Source: Euphorbia lathyris
Lineage: Eukaryota; Streptophyta; Magnoliopsida; Malpighiales; Euphorbiaceae
Length of the DNA stretch: 64,000 nucleotides
NCBI RefSeq assembly: GCF_963576675.1
Contig: NC_088916.1
Location: forward strand, 20,497,501 to 20,561,500
Direction of reading: 5' to 3'
Part shown: one piece after another, positions 35,430 through 48,817 of the stretch
Layout: every line of letters starts with the position of its first letter
Position numbering within the stretch: the stretch's first letter is position 1
The notes under the pieces: generated by a model
What the model saw: the letters and a program-made list of their open reading frames with translations, nothing else
Databases searched by the model: none
What the model was told of the DNA's origin: nothing
Position numbers and translations under genes: made by a program

Positions 35430-38400
35430 ATGCTTTACAAGATGTACAATGTTGAATGATGCTCGACACGACTGACGCTTGTGAGATTGAGACGACCCTC
35501 ATGATAAGTAAAATTTCCTAGGACGCTAGGTAGATGAGAGTGTACCCCGATTATATCCGTGACGTGTAGATACATTCGAGGGGCAGCGACATGAGTGGGG
35601 GGAAATGACATACTTGATACAGTGACCTGACTCACGATCTAAAAGAAACAACATAAGCGACTATGCATGAGGCGTATAACAGGGATTGTCATCATCGGTA
35701 GTAATGACGTACTTCGAAGATACGGGGTGTTATATGGGCTGATGTGATGCTCTTTGTACGTATCTGATAACGCGAGACTCGAATAGACCATGATGAAGAC
35801 ATGCGAGGTATGTGTCGAGGGTTTACTTGGTATCGACACTAATAGCAGGGAACCGTATTTCGGGGAAACACGAGATTTCTGAAACAGGCCGACATAGAGG
35901 GTGTGTCCTAAACTAGGAGCAAGTGGGATGTGGCCACCACATATGGGGTGTGGGTCAACGGTTACTTTAAACCCAAGATACAAATACATAGACGTACCAA
36001 CGGAACCTTGGCGTGCTATGCAGAAAGTGGTAACACACGGGGTGTGCCCCAAACAGGTTAAGGCATAAGGAAGACGCGAGTGACATACGTGATGTGCGCC
36101 AATTGTCAGCTTCTCTCGGAAAGCAACTATTACAATGATGGGTATTATTTAACGGGACAATGAACACGGAATACCTAATACTCGAGGTCCGAATAGGATG
36201 CATATGTCAACATACGAGGTATGTGCCAATTATTAACTCCTACTTAGCTCACTAGTATCATGACAGCGTGGTTTGGAACATGGTGCATTTAGGAAGTACG
36301 ATGACATACATGGTATGCCTTAGAGGTAGCCAAAAGGCATGATGGGAGTCACACTTGATGTGCCCCCACGATTGACTTATACACAACTTACGAACGATGT
36401 GATGGCTTGATTTTGGGATCTCGACCGTCGTGGGGGAAATCCAACATGCTAGGTACGAGACACGAATAGGGTACGCATACGACACACGTATTATCTGACC
36501 AACTTTGGGTATAGACGAAGCACAGAGATGACTCAAGAGGTACCTCCTAACAACATTGGAGGTGTCAGCTAGACACGATACCGACACATAGGGTGCGGTC
36601 CAAGGATTAACTCAAGATAGAGACGTAAATACCTTGATGAACTTGCGGACATCGGTGCATCTGGTAGAATGAGAGGTGCCTTAATCCGATCGAGGTACCA
36701 ACGAGACGAAAACAACGACTTACCTGGTAGGTCTCAAAGGTCAACTTGTTTCCTAGCGCAAACCAAACGACTATATGTTTTGTGAGAGTCCCTAAAGATC
36801 TTACGTGGATATTTATGACATATTTGGTCCATTACTGATATTTGAGATACCAGCAATGACACTGGCGTAGACGTCGATAGCTTGACCGGAACCTATCACT
36901 ATAAACAATTTGAGGAGCAACGAAGGCGCAAACCAAGACCTTCGAGGTAAGTGCCAGATGTTGGACTTAGACGCGGTACGAACAACTCGATACTACTGAT
37001 ACGAGCGAGACCCCAAATAGCAACATATATGGTATATGTCTCAGACTCGTAAACAAGAAAATTCGAAGTTTGGGGCGCACGGACAATGGTAGCAGTGATG
37101 TAGGGGGAGCGTGTCGAGGATTGGACACTATAAACGAACCGCTGTTTTAGGCGTACTCAAGACATGAGTGACGACTTACGGGGCATACGTCGAAAGTTTG
37201 ACAGGAGCCTCACGACATGAACGACTCAGTGTGTCAAGGAGTGAGCGAGACGCCTAAGACGGCCCATAGGGTACGTGCCTAATGGTATGACTTGGACTCG
37301 ACGGCATGAATCACTCTATATAGCAAGTACGTACCAAAAGTTCGACTCGAACTTGACGATACAAATGGCTCGACATTTTAAACGTAAGCGAGATGCACGT
37401 GATGACACATATGTTACTTGCCCCAGATTCGACTTGAACTCGATGACACGAATGACTCGACATTTGACATGCTAACGGGACGTACCCAACTGCGCATGGT
37501 ATGTGCCATAAGCTTAGACCTGACTGGATGGTATAAACGACTTAGCCTTTGATATGTGAGTAAGGTTCGAGGGATGACATACGGAACACGCGTCAAAGGT
37601 CGGTCTAGAGTTGGATAGCCTAATGACATATTCGCAGACTATAAATATTGCCGATGACAAAGCGACATGTGGGGCACGTTTTGACAAGGCCCAACGTATG
37701 ACTAAAGCGCAAGTGGTGACATATGGGATATGCACCGAAAGTTGATACGTGCTCGAAGCACCAGTATCACATGTTTGGAATACTGACGTGTTACGGTATA
37801 TGGTGACATACCCGGTAGGTTTCATATTAATTTGGCCGTTTTGAAGATGCGACAGGGTGTCCCAAGAAGGCCAATGATGCACGGGTTACCTTAGTACAAT
37901 GACATGTCGATGTACAAGGTACAGTCGAGAGTACCAATGGGGCATGAGGATGACCTACCAGCTAAGAGGTTAGTACAATGACGCATGGATTTATTAGATG
38001 TGACACGGCGACATAAGAGGTGCTAACTAAAGTGCGGATATGACGAGATGACTTCGTATGAAACACTCGTCGGAGGGTCAATTTGACCTGGGGTCCGGAC
38101 AGTGGAATGATATAAATATGAAGGGGCATCGTGACGACCCACGTGGCACACTTAAAGATACAAATGGGAGGTGAGGACAACACACGAGTTAAGGGTTCAT
38201 TTCAGAGCTCAGGGTATTGTCCACCACTCTGAAATACAGAGGCGCTAGGTATGGACTACATCCCTCAGATGCAAACGACGATAGGTGAGCGAAATTCGTG
38301 TGAAATAGCTGACTCAACCCTAAGGTACCGAACATACAACAACGTAACTTTGGAATGTAGGTGTACGACGCACCGACATACGTGGCATGTCTTAGCGTAC

Positions 38401-40350
38401 GAAGATCCTGATGACAACTTATGAGATGAGAGCCACGGATAATGTAACGACGTAATTTGGAATCACATCGGCATTGTGTATAGCGTGGCGACATATGTGG
38501 GTATGTCTTGAGATACAAAAGGGAGGTGACGACGACCCGCGAGATTATGGTTCTATATGAGTTTAAGGTGTTGGTCACAATCTTGAGATGCATTGGCTAA
38601 GGCGTAGCGGCATACATGGTATGTCTTGAGGCGTAAGTATGACGTGTATGAGACATGTGACGAATGGCTAATTCAAGTCTCGGGGGAACCGACACCGTGA
38701 TAATGTTTTTTTTCTAACTATTGATATGTTGTCGGTGACGTGGCGACAAACCTAGCATGTCTTGAGTTGACCGTGCGGACATTATTCGGAACCTGCCCCA
38801 TGACGCGAATGTCAGGATAAGCGGGGTATGACCACCAAACAAGTCTAACCATGATAGAGGGATATGGGATACATCACGACATATGGGATATGTCTCCGGC
38901 TGACGTAAACATAATGGTGAAGGCGCGTGTGACATGTCACGATGCACCAGGTACACTCTCTAATGGTATGAACATGATGATAAAGATATGTGCGGTGTAT
39001 CCCCCACTAAGTATAACATGGCGAAGACGTAGGGAATACCTTAGGGCCTAAAGGTACTCCCCCAGACTAATATATGAGACACATCATAACATGCAGGGTG
39101 GGCCTCTTGACTGGTATGCGAGACATGGTAAAGACGCACGAGATACATTGCGATATACAGGGTGTGTCTTCCGTTAGGCACCTAGCAAAGCGAGAATTCA
39201 GGTTATGTTATACGGGGTACGGCTCTAGACTAGCGTATCCGATATGGAAGACGCATATGTGACCTATCGCGATGTACAACCTCGACATTACCCGGATGTA
39301 CGCGATGCATGGCAGCGCGTCGAGTACATGCCTTGACTGGTGTATAGCTGGCGTGATGAAGACGCATGGGACATTTCATGACATGGAAGGTGGGATGAGG
39401 CAAGGACGTATGGGATATGTCCCGGCTCAAATGGTATGCCTTTCGTCTAACATATATAACATGGTGAACAAGCACCTGATATGCCATAACATATGGGGCA
39501 TGCAACTCATGCCCCTCGCTTGGTGCAAGGAATGAGGCAAAGATGTACAGGATGCGTTATGACACACTCAGTACCCCTTCTGACCGGTGCGTAATGACAT
39601 GATAGAGACACCAGGAATGGGTCCCAATAAGCGAGGCGCAACAGGGAAAAGACATATGGAATACGTCGCGACATAACAGGTATGCCTCTTGATTGGTGCC
39701 TGGATGATTAATGGAAGATGCATGGGGCGCGTTACGTCCTACGGGGTACAACAAAGTGAAGACACAAGGAATATGTCACCACATGACAGGTGGGACTCCT
39801 GACGGGTGGACGCATGATGACACGACGCAGCAAGGCCATAGGGGATTCGTCATGAGAGAACGGTACGCCTCTTAACAGGGCAAGGATATACAGGAGATGA
39901 CGCGACATACAGGGTATGCCAAAACCAAGGCGTAGGGGATACGCCATGACATAATGGTTGTACCTTCTGACTAGTGCCTATGATACTGGAAAAATGTACG
40001 AGGTACGCTACTATACGCATAGTATGCTAAGGCGAAGACGCATAGGATACGTCACGACATAATGGACATGCCTCCTAGCTAGCATACAAACGACACGGTG
40101 AAGACGCATGAGACATGCCAAGGACGCATAGGATGCATCCCAACACATAGGTATGACAAGGCAAAGACGTATGGGATACGTCACGACGTAACTGGTATGC
40201 CTCCTGAACGACACACGACGCTGGGGTCGACTCTTTCTCACATTCCTAATAAACACGTCCTAAGTCTACGAAACCTAGAATGGCTGCATGCAATTTGGTT
40301 AGCATGCAACGCTCTATATGGTATGACTACAATGATTCGTTAAGCATAGA
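35430..40350. repeat. Degenerate array of imperfect palindromes, about 120-bp spacing, in the Tat leader
   Basis: A motif close to GACATAYGGGRTATGYC recurs through the block. Clear examples lie at about 37680, 37800, 38370, 38490, 38610, 38735, 38877, 39405, 39655 and 40165, many about 120 bp apart. Similarity between units outside the motif is low. All ORFs here are short and repeat-derived. It lies between the primer site and gag of the Tat element. Confidence 0.6.
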
Positions 40351-42294
40351 ATGCATTATAACTTAAATCTGACTCGACTGATGTACAACAAGATATAAAT
40401 CTATACAAACAAACTAGTTAGCAAAAATCGTACATAACGCGTAATTAGATCGCAACAAGAGAAAGAAAATGTTAGATATCAATCACAATTATCACGCCAT
40501 CTCTCTTCCATCCTTATTCCTCCACACACTCGTTGGTCCAAGTCTCTTTCCTAGGATTTTGGCATGGGCTCACATCGTGGTCCAGAGGACGCATGATGCC
40601 GTCGATTATTACGGAAAAATAAATCATTCATCAAACAATACAATTCGTTTTAATGCATCAGCGCTCAGCGACTAAGATATCGACCAAATGGGATTGTCCT
40701 TTCGGAATAACTCGTCTTTTGTTATTTCGCGAGACGCATTAGTTCGGGTTTTGACTCCCTTTTGAGCGTATCTCAGATTTAGACGTGGTACGAGTTATTC
40801 TTTCGGTTCAATCATTCGTTATCGACAATGACTCGTTCCCCTTTATTCGTGTGGGTTTATGTCTCGATTTTTGGATTACAACGGGATCTTTTGGATCTAT
40901 CGAGAGACGCAACCACGTGTTTGTTTAGTGATGGTATCACTTTTGGATTTATGTTAGGGAACGGACTCATCGCGTAACATGTTTGTTTCTAGCGTCAAAA
41001 TCCGCTTGCTCGTTTTAGCTACATGAAAAGACGGTGAGTCTTATTCGAGCGCATGATAATCTTTCGGCTAATAACAACTCTTTATTTCTTCCAATTTACG
41101 GGATATAACATCCTAGCGTGGTTATAGAAAATCAACATTTCGTTTAATCGCATGCTTATTCGAAGCGAGGATATTACCGTTCTTTTTCATTTAGGCACGA
41201 GTCAAGCAAACACACAGATCTGGCCATACTTCTTGTAGTTTTGGTAACGGTCGAAATGATCGAGCCATTAGTCAAACCCACAGTCTCGTCCATATGGCGC
41301 AATAATGCGGTTTAGTTTAATTCGGCTTTACGATTTTAAACGGCGTATACACTGGCTCGAGGCACGTATTTAACGGCATTGGTTCATTTTCTTTAACTAC
41401 CCTCGGGATGGATATATATCATAGATACAGAATGATTTTGGTCATTTTTATCTTTTCATTTCCTTAGTCACTTTTGCGGATACATCCATTTCTCTTTAGA
41501 ACAACACAAGGTATAGCGTAAGAGCTCGTCTTTTATTCGGAAGGGACGGGCCATGTTTGCAAAACTCTTTACGTTACAACGGGGTCGTTCAAAATAGAAA
41601 TGTTCTTCGTTTTCGTTTCGTCATAATTTCGCTTTATCCCAACGTATTTAAAGAATGTGAATAACGGCTATCGTTAATATAGTCTTTTGAATCGAGCTAT
41701 AACTATCCTTAATATCAAACCGACTTGAACTAATACGTGCTTACGTCACAACGCATTTCCTGAACATGTGCCTTCTTCGGGACACGGAAAGGGACCAGGC
41801 GGGTCGCACAAGTTCATTCATACGAGATGACTAAGTCGTCTTTAGTTCGAATCGCTTAGATGTTTTGGGGTAGTTTGTATATCGGTTTAAGAGTATATAT
41901 TAACGTATCGTTTTATTTTCTTTACATATTTTAGGATTAGACACGTATCATGGCAATTTGAAAACATGAACTAATTCATTCATCACATCAAAAATGGTAA
42001 CGGGTAATCCTATGGCAACTTCTAAGGCTACTATATGCTGACACGGCTGATTGCGGGACCTCACAGGACCGCACAAATTCGCCCCTAACGAATGGATGGG
42101 GACCCTTTGGCGCCTTACTGTAAGGGGGAACTTACACTAGCCTCTTTCGAGTGACGAATGGACTCTCGCTAGAGGTTTCGCGGAAATTACCCAAAAGGTT
42201 TGCAATAATGCTTATGAATGCATACGAAAAGAAATAATACGATCCGTCCCCGTTAAGGGCTTAATACACGCCTTCCGGAATCAAATTTCTCGCT
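40351..42294 (-). other. Tat leader next to the primer site; no gene seen
   Basis: Roughly 1.9 kb without a long frame or recognisable motif. It belongs to the 5' untranslated part of the Tat element. Confidence 0.5.
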
Positions 42295-42312
42295 TCCCCA
42301 GTAAAGTCGCCA
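42295..42312 (-). other. Primer binding site, tRNA-Arg type (Tat/Ogre)
   Basis: The minus strand reads TGGCGACTTTACTGGGGA. The complement of plant tRNA-Arg(ACG) 3' end plus CCA is TGGCGACTCCACTGGGGA, so two bases differ. It lies two bases inside the LTR end (CTAACA). Ogre elements use tRNA-Arg. Confidence 0.85.
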
Positions 42313-42314
42313 CT

Positions 42315-44608
42315 TGTTAGACAAGGTGCCGAACGGCCTCGCCCGGGCGGACCGGGGGGTGGACACCTCATGGCGACGTAAGCGGTGATTGGCGCCGAAA
42401 GCAACCAATAGTGGAATCGAGCTGCTCGGCAGGACCGGAGCTCGGAGTATGGAAGAGTCGCCACCCACGAATGGGAAAATGAACACCGATCCCTTGCGGG
42501 AGACCGGTGAGGGTTCGAGAAACTTAGGTACGAGCCGAGAAGGCTAGCTCCTTTCCGGAGAAAGGCTACTAGGCACCCCGACATCACCCGGTTATGAACC
42601 ACCGGCCTCCTACTCAGCGTGTTAGGCGATAACGGACTAATCGCATATTTCTTTAAGTTTAAAATTCATTTGAAACCTTTTCTTTCTCGCTTTGAAAACC
42701 GTTTTGAGCATGTTATTCGAAAGCCATTTTAGTAAAGAATCACCCATTTTGCATAAATTTAAAGTATATAGGAGAGAGAGGGGGAGAAGAAAGAATTGAT
42801 TTATTCACAGTGTGATTTTATGCTTTAGACTAAACACTAACTCTACGCTAATCTCATTCCCCAAAAATGAGTTTATTTACATAGTTCGTACCTTAATCGC
42901 CGTTGGAACGATTTAGGCACGTTTCAAAACCCCGTTAATGACGTTCACTCGAATCGCCGTTGGAACGACTCGAGCGTTTGAAAACGTTGAGCAAACGTTT
43001 TTAATCTAAATGCGTGGTGAAGCATACAAGTCAATTTATTTTGTACAAAAACCATTTAGTTAGGAAAACAATTCAAAACTTCATTATTCACAAAAGCAAT
43101 TTTAATTACAAGGTTCGCTTAATCCGTCGTTGGAACGAATTAAGGTTTTAACACGTGATGCTTTAGGAAACGGTTTAAAGTGATAAGAAAGCCTTTTATT
43201 TACCTTAGGAACTTCTTAACAAATTAAGTTTAAATAAGCAAATTAAACTCTCTCTTTTATGATTTATTTCCCCTTTCCACTCAATTGAACCTTACTTGAA
43301 TAAAATGACAACAAGTAATGAATTGAATCCAAATTCACCCAATCAAAACATTTTCCCAAATAATATATACATATAAGAAATTTGAAAAGAAAAGAAGAAA
43401 AGTATATATATACATATTTTTGATAGAAATGATACTATACATATATACTTAAAAGAAAGGGTAAATAATAAATACCATAATCAATGGATAGAAATGATAA
43501 TTATATCATTTCGGGTCCCCGAACTACCAAAATTGGATCATAGTCTATAATGGAGAATCCTAAAACGATGTTTTACTTTAAAACGTTATTTAGAAATATT
43601 TTCAAAACTTATAATTACAACATTTTTTAATCCCGAACTACCTTTGAATCAGATCACGGTTCGTATTGGGATATTAAAACGAGGTTTTTTTTTATTTCAA
43701 AACAAAAACGAACGTTTATTTAATACGAGACAAAAATAAATAAATACGAGAAATTAAATAAGACCTGATAAATAAATAACTAAATAAATAAAAACTATAT
43801 CCTAAAGAATAAAATAAGGAAATAAATGAATAAATAAAATAAATAAATAAAACGAGTCTAGTCCTCGGATAATACCTCAAGATCGGTATTTGACGGCTGA
43901 AGTCGGTTGATTCCACGAGTTGCGTTTTTTTGTGTTTTTCGGGTTTTTTAGTAAAAATTTAACTTTTAGGAAATTCGGACTTTTTTGAGGAAAAAAATAT
44001 TTTCCTCAAAAAAATTCACTTTCTCTCTCTAAAAATGTCTAGAGTGAGAAAGCTCTCCCAAAAATCCTTCCCCCTCAATGCATGGGGATCCGTGCCTTTT
44101 ATAGGCACGGATCCCAAAAAAATTTGGGCGTAGCCCGACGCCAAAATATTTTGGGCCTACGCCCAACTTGGTTGGGCGCGCGCCCAACAGGAGTTGGGCG
44201 TTCGCCCAACGCAGGTTGGGTGTTCGCCCAACGTCGTTGGGCATCCGCCCAACGGATGTTGGGCGTCCGCCCAACGGACGTTGGGCGCTCGCCCCACCTA
44301 CGTTGGACGCTCGCCCTACGTCGTTGGGCGCTCGCCCAACGGCTGTCGGGCGCGCGTGCCCAGCGACCGTCAGGCGGGCGCCCCGCGCTGTCGGGCACGC
44401 GTCCAACTGTTGTCGAGCGCGCGCCGACTGTCGCTAGGCGCTCGCACCACGTCGTTGAGCACTCGCGAGCCGTCCACTCGACGACCGCAACTCCTACTGA
44501 CCTCTCGTTTTTTTTATTATATTTTTTTGCTTTAAAACTCCCGGAACCAACCGCTTCAACCGTCTTATTACAGGTTTTCATCACAGGTCCTCCGACTCGG
44601 TGTCTACA
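42315..44608 (-). repeat. 5' LTR of the Tat/Ogre element
   Basis: 2294 bp, beginning TGTAGACACC at 44608 and ending CTAACA at 42315 on the minus strand. The inner third (42330-43000) also matches 50500-51330 in reverse complement. Confidence 0.87.
44149..44365. repeat. Array of GC-rich short palindromes in the 5' Tat LTR
   Basis: About nine successive GTTGGGCGNNCGCCCAAC-type palindromes with 21-22 bp period, two more than in the 3' LTR remnant. Units vary mostly at the central two bases; when an arm changes (GGAC, GGTG) the partner arm is sometimes also changed. Confidence 0.88.
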
Positions 44609-45032
44609 AGCGTGTTTCAGTTGATTCTTTACCCATAATCCATTGGAAAAATACGAGTAAATCTGTCATCTCCTACCTCGAGAAGTGCATAAAAGTCAGA
44701 AATCCAGAATCATTATTTTGACAAGGAATGATCGATTATTTCAGTCATTCAAGGCCAGATTCCGGGCTTAAGTACTTGGGGAAAGCAAGTGATAAAGGCC
44801 ATTTGGAAGCGAAATATGTTTATTGTATCATTCTTATCTGTTATGGCGAAATTTTTTGGGAACAATGTTTAAAGTTAGTTTGTGATTTCAATTCAGAATT
44901 TGTGGATGAATGTAGGGAGAAGGTGAGGAAGGTTGTGCAAATGATGTGGAATCGTAATTTTATAGTTGGAGAAGGAGATGAAAAAGAATTGAGATTGAGA
45001 AAAAGAAAAAGTCGAAAAAGGTCGGAAAAATT
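44609..45032 (+). pseudogene. F-box-like copy 18 (type I), 5' part lost at the Tat insertion
   Basis: Begins at the TAG/AGCG site right after the LTR. TGA before QGM; open 44728-45051. Its upstream spacer is at 30080-30196 on the other side of the element. Confidence 0.85.
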
Positions 45033-45535
45033 AGAAAAAAATTTATATTAAGTTTGTAGACTAAACGATATTTTTTTATCTCCTTCTTCATATTCTTATT
45101 ATGTTTTTGTTTTATGCCAGGCTTTCTGCCTAGAATACTGAAAATGTGTCGTGTTGGAATCAAACTTCAACCTAAATGTGTGAGCTTTTTTGCTTAACAG
45201 GTCTATAGCATATTTTCTATTTCATTTAACTACAACCACCATATTAATTAAATTTCGGATCATATTTGTTTAGAAATTAAAGATAGTTACAAATAAGTGT
45301 GACTGCCAGGTAGAAATTAAAGAATATACTCAAGGCAGAAGACTTTATCATGTCTTTATTTGTCATTTTACACATACAGCTATTAACAATCAGTTAAGTT
45401 TTACAAAACAAGTTTATCCATCTACATAAATATCTCCTTCGTGATTCATATAATTTACTTTTTGTTCTTTAATTCAATCATTAAAGACGATTTTAAATTC
45501 AAAAAAAGCTATAATCTAAGGCAGAAGACTTACCA

Positions 45536-46081
45536 ACAGATTTACTATCGGACATTCTCGCCAAAGTTGCTTCAAACATCATTCACCGATCTTTTCAACG
45601 CCAAATCAACATGCAAAGAATGATTGAAAGCAGCATCTAAAGATTACGTTTTTTTAGCGCATTTCAATTGATTCTTTACTCGTAATTCATTGGAAAAATA
45701 TGAGTAAGTCTGTCATCTCCTACCTCGAGAAGTGCATAAAAGTCAGAAATCCAGAATCATTATTTTGACAAGGAATGATCGATTATTTCAGTCATTCAAG
45801 GCCAGATTCCGGGCTTAAGTACTTGGGGAAAGCAAGTGATAAAGGCCATTTGGAAGCGAAATATGTTTATTGTATCATTCTTATCTGTTATATCTGGAAA
45901 TTTAGGCAACAAGTTTTAAAGTTAGTTTGTGATTTAAAATCGGAATTGGTGGATAAATATAGAGAGAAGGTGAGGAAGGTTGTGCAACTGATGTGGAAGT
46001 GTAATTTTATAGTTGGAGAAGGAAAAGAAAAAATAATTGAGATTGAGAAGAAGAAAAAGTCGGAAAAGGTCCGAAAAAGTT
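45536..46081 (+). pseudogene. F-box-like copy 19 (type I/II mosaic)
   Basis: The start site reads ACA; an extra A and a long T run break the N-terminal frame; TGA before QGM. The middle reads as type I (YFSHSRP, ILICY) and switches within a few codons to type II (IWKFRQQ); open 45775-46095. Confidence 0.85.
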
Positions 46082-46179
46082 GCAATTCAATATAATTTAC
46101 TTTTAGTTCTGCAATTCAATAATCAATGGCGATTTTTTAAGTTAAAAAAAAGTTATAACCAAAGGCAGAAGTCTTAGCA

Positions 46180-46724
46180 ACGGATTTACTATCGGACATT
46201 CTCGCCAGAGTTGCTTCAACATCATTCACCGATCTTTTCAATGCCAAATCAACTTGCAAAGAATGGTTGAAAGCAGCATCTAAAGATTACGCTTTTGAGC
46301 GTGTTTCAATTGATTCTTTACCCATAATCCATTGGGAAAATACGAGTAAATTCGTCATCTCCTACCTCGAGAAGTGCATAAAAGACAAAAATCCAGAATC
46401 ATTATTTTGTCAAGGAATGATCGATTATTTCAACCATTCAAGGCCCGATTCCTGGCTTGAGTAATTGAGGAAAGCAATTGATAAAGGCCATTAGAAAGCG
46501 AAATATGTTTATTGTACAATTCTTATCTGTTATGGCGAAAAATTTAGGGAACGAGGTTTAAAGTTAGTTTGTGATTTCAAATCGGAATTGGTGGATGAAT
46601 GTAGGGAGAAGGCGAGGAAGGTTGTGCAAATGTTGTGGAAGCGTAATTTTATAGTTGGAGAAGGAGATGAAAAAGAATTGAGATTGAGAAAAAGAAAAAG
46701 TCAAAAAAGGTCGGAAAAAAATTA
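46180..46724 (+). pseudogene. F-box-like copy 20 (type III), best preserved N-terminal half
   Basis: Apart from ACG at the start site the frame is open from 46180 to the stop at 46464: the F-box is complete, GAG is kept and TGT replaces the usual TGA before QGM. The type III stops then follow. Confidence 0.85.
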
Positions 46725-47224
46725 GAAAAAATTTATATTATGTTTTTAGACTAAACGATATTTTTTTATCTCCTTCTTCATATTCTTATTATGTTTTTGT
46801 TTTATTTCAGGCTTTCTGCCAAGAATACTGAAAATGTGTCGTGTTGAAATCAAACTTCAACCTAAAGGTGTGAGCTTTTTCGCTTAACAGATCTAAAGCA
46901 CATTTTCTATTTCATTTAACTACATCCACCATATTAATTAAATTTCGGATCATATTTGTTTAGAAATTAAAGATATTTGCAAATAATTGTGACTGCCAGG
47001 TAGAAATTAAAGAATATACTCAACGCAGAACACTTTATCATGTCTTTATTTGTCATTTTACACAAACATCTATTAAAATCAGTTAAGTTTTGCCAAACAA
47101 GTTTATTCATCTATATAAATATCTCATTCGTGATTCATATAATTTACTTTTTGTTCTTTAATGCAATCATCAACGGCGATTTTAAGTTCAAAAAAAGCTA
47201 TAACCTAAGGCAGAAGAGTTACCA

Positions 47225-47766
47225 ACAGATTTACTATCGGACATTCTCCCCATAGTTGCTTCAACATCATTCACCGCCATTTTTAACGCCAAATCAACTT
47301 GCAAAGAATGGTCCAAAGCAGCATCTGAAGATTATGTTTTTTAGAGTGTTTCAGTTTATTTTTTATCCGTAATTCATTGGAAAAATACGAGTAAACATGT
47401 CATCTCCTACCTCAAGAAGTGCATAAAAGTCAGAAATCCAGAATCATTATTTTGACAAGGAATGATCGATTATTTCAATCATTCAAGACCCGATTCCGGG
47501 CTTAAGTACTTGGGGAAATCAAGTGATAAAGGTCATTTGGAAGCGAAATATGTTTATTGTATCATTCTTATCTGTTATGGCGAAATTTTTTGGGAACAAA
47601 GTTTAAAGTTAGTTTGTGATTTCAAATCGGAATTGGTGGATGAATGTAGGGATAAGGCGAGGAAGGTTGTACAAATGATGTGGAAGCGTAATTTTATAGT
47701 TGGAGAATGAGATGAAAAAGAATTGAGATTGAGAAAAAGAAAAAGTCGAAAAAGTTCAGAAAAAAT
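47225..47766 (+). pseudogene. F-box-like copy 21 (type I)
   Basis: The start site reads ACA; the shared TAG and TGA are present; open 47462-47710, ending in a private TGA. Confidence 0.85.
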
Positions 47767-48202
47767 TTATATTAAGTTTTTAGATTAAAGGATATTTTTT
47801 TTATCTCCTTCATATTCTTATTATGTTTTTTTATGTCAGGCTTTCCGCCAAGAATACTGAAAATGTGTCGTGTTGAAATCAAACTTCAACCTAAAGGTGT
47901 GAGCTTTTTTGCTTAACAGATCTAAAGCACATTTTGTATTTCATTTAACTACATCCACCATATTAATTAAATTTCGGATCATATTTGTTTAGAAATTAAA
48001 GATACTTACAAATAAGTGTGACTCCCATGTAGAAATTAAAGAATATACTCAAAGCAGAAGACTTTATCATGTCTTTATTTTTCATTTTACACAAACAGCT
48101 AATAACAATCAGCTAAGTTTTACCAAACAAGTTTATCTATGTACATAAATATCTTCTTCGTGATTCATGTAATTTACTTTTTGTTCTTTAATGGAATCAT
48201 CA

Positions 48203-48760
48203 TGTAATATCCCGTATTTTACATTTAAGATATATATATATATATTTGTTAAAAAAATAATTATTTAAAGTTATTATTTTATATAAATATAGATATATAT
48301 CTTTGAAAAATGATGGTAATTCTCAATCTTTATAGTGTAGTGTTTGTTGTTTATCAAAATTGTGACATGAGAATTTGATTTATATATTGATAATTACGAA
48401 AGTGGAAAAATTAGTTTGTAAATGTATTTTATCTATTTATCACTCACTGAGATTTTTGCTCGCATAGACTGAAATCTCATACCACGTTGACTTTACCTTT
48501 TTCAGATTAAGATATCTATAGCTCGACAGGCATTTGGGTTCAATATTGGAGGAGGATATTATTAGTCAGATTTTGTTATTGTACAGATTGGAGATTTTTG
48601 GATATTTTGTGGTATATATTTCTTTACAATTTAAGTTGTATTATCAGGCTTGAAGGTTTTATTAGTTAAATCAGTATTATTTGAAATTAAATTCGAGGCT
48701 AGCATAGATTGAGGTAATCTTAATTTATGCGCCGGTCATGGCCAAGTTCGGGTCGTGACA
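48203..48760 (+). mobile_element. Solo LTR with perfect 5-bp target duplication
   Basis: 558 bp starting TGTAATATCCCG and ending GGGTCGTGACA, flanked by CATCA at 48198-48202 and 48761-48765. Removing it and one CATCA restores the F-box spacer. The termini resemble Ty3/gypsy LTRs of plants; no internal sequence remains, so lineage is uncertain. Confidence 0.92.
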
Positions 48761-48817
48761 CATCAACAACGATTTTAAGTTCAAAAAAAGCTATAACCTA
48801 AGGCAGTTGACTTACCA

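Larger units (their letters stand above)
30197..44608 (-). mobile_element. Tat/Ogre-lineage LTR retrotransposon, non-autonomous, 3' LTR truncated
   Basis: Minus-strand order: 5' LTR (44608-42315), a tRNA-Arg-type primer site, a leader of about 7 kb rich in degenerate repeats, a gag-like frame (35153 to about 34270), a 3' region with tandem repeats, a purine tract, and the first 410 bp of the 3' LTR (30607-30197). No RT or integrase motif is found in any frame. The tRNA-Arg primer, long LTR and long leader fit the Ogre/Tat group of Ty3/gypsy elements. It replaces part of an F-box unit. Confidence 0.82.

Noticed and set aside
35435..36587. Several minus-strand frames of 66-137 codons as genes
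   Set aside because: They fall in the degenerate repeat leader of the Tat element, have no recognisable domains and share only repeat-derived words.
44082..44624. Overlapping frames of 90-180 codons rich in Arg, Pro, Gly
   Set aside because: Generated by the GC palindrome array of the LTR in several frames at once; the same occurs at 30134-30534.
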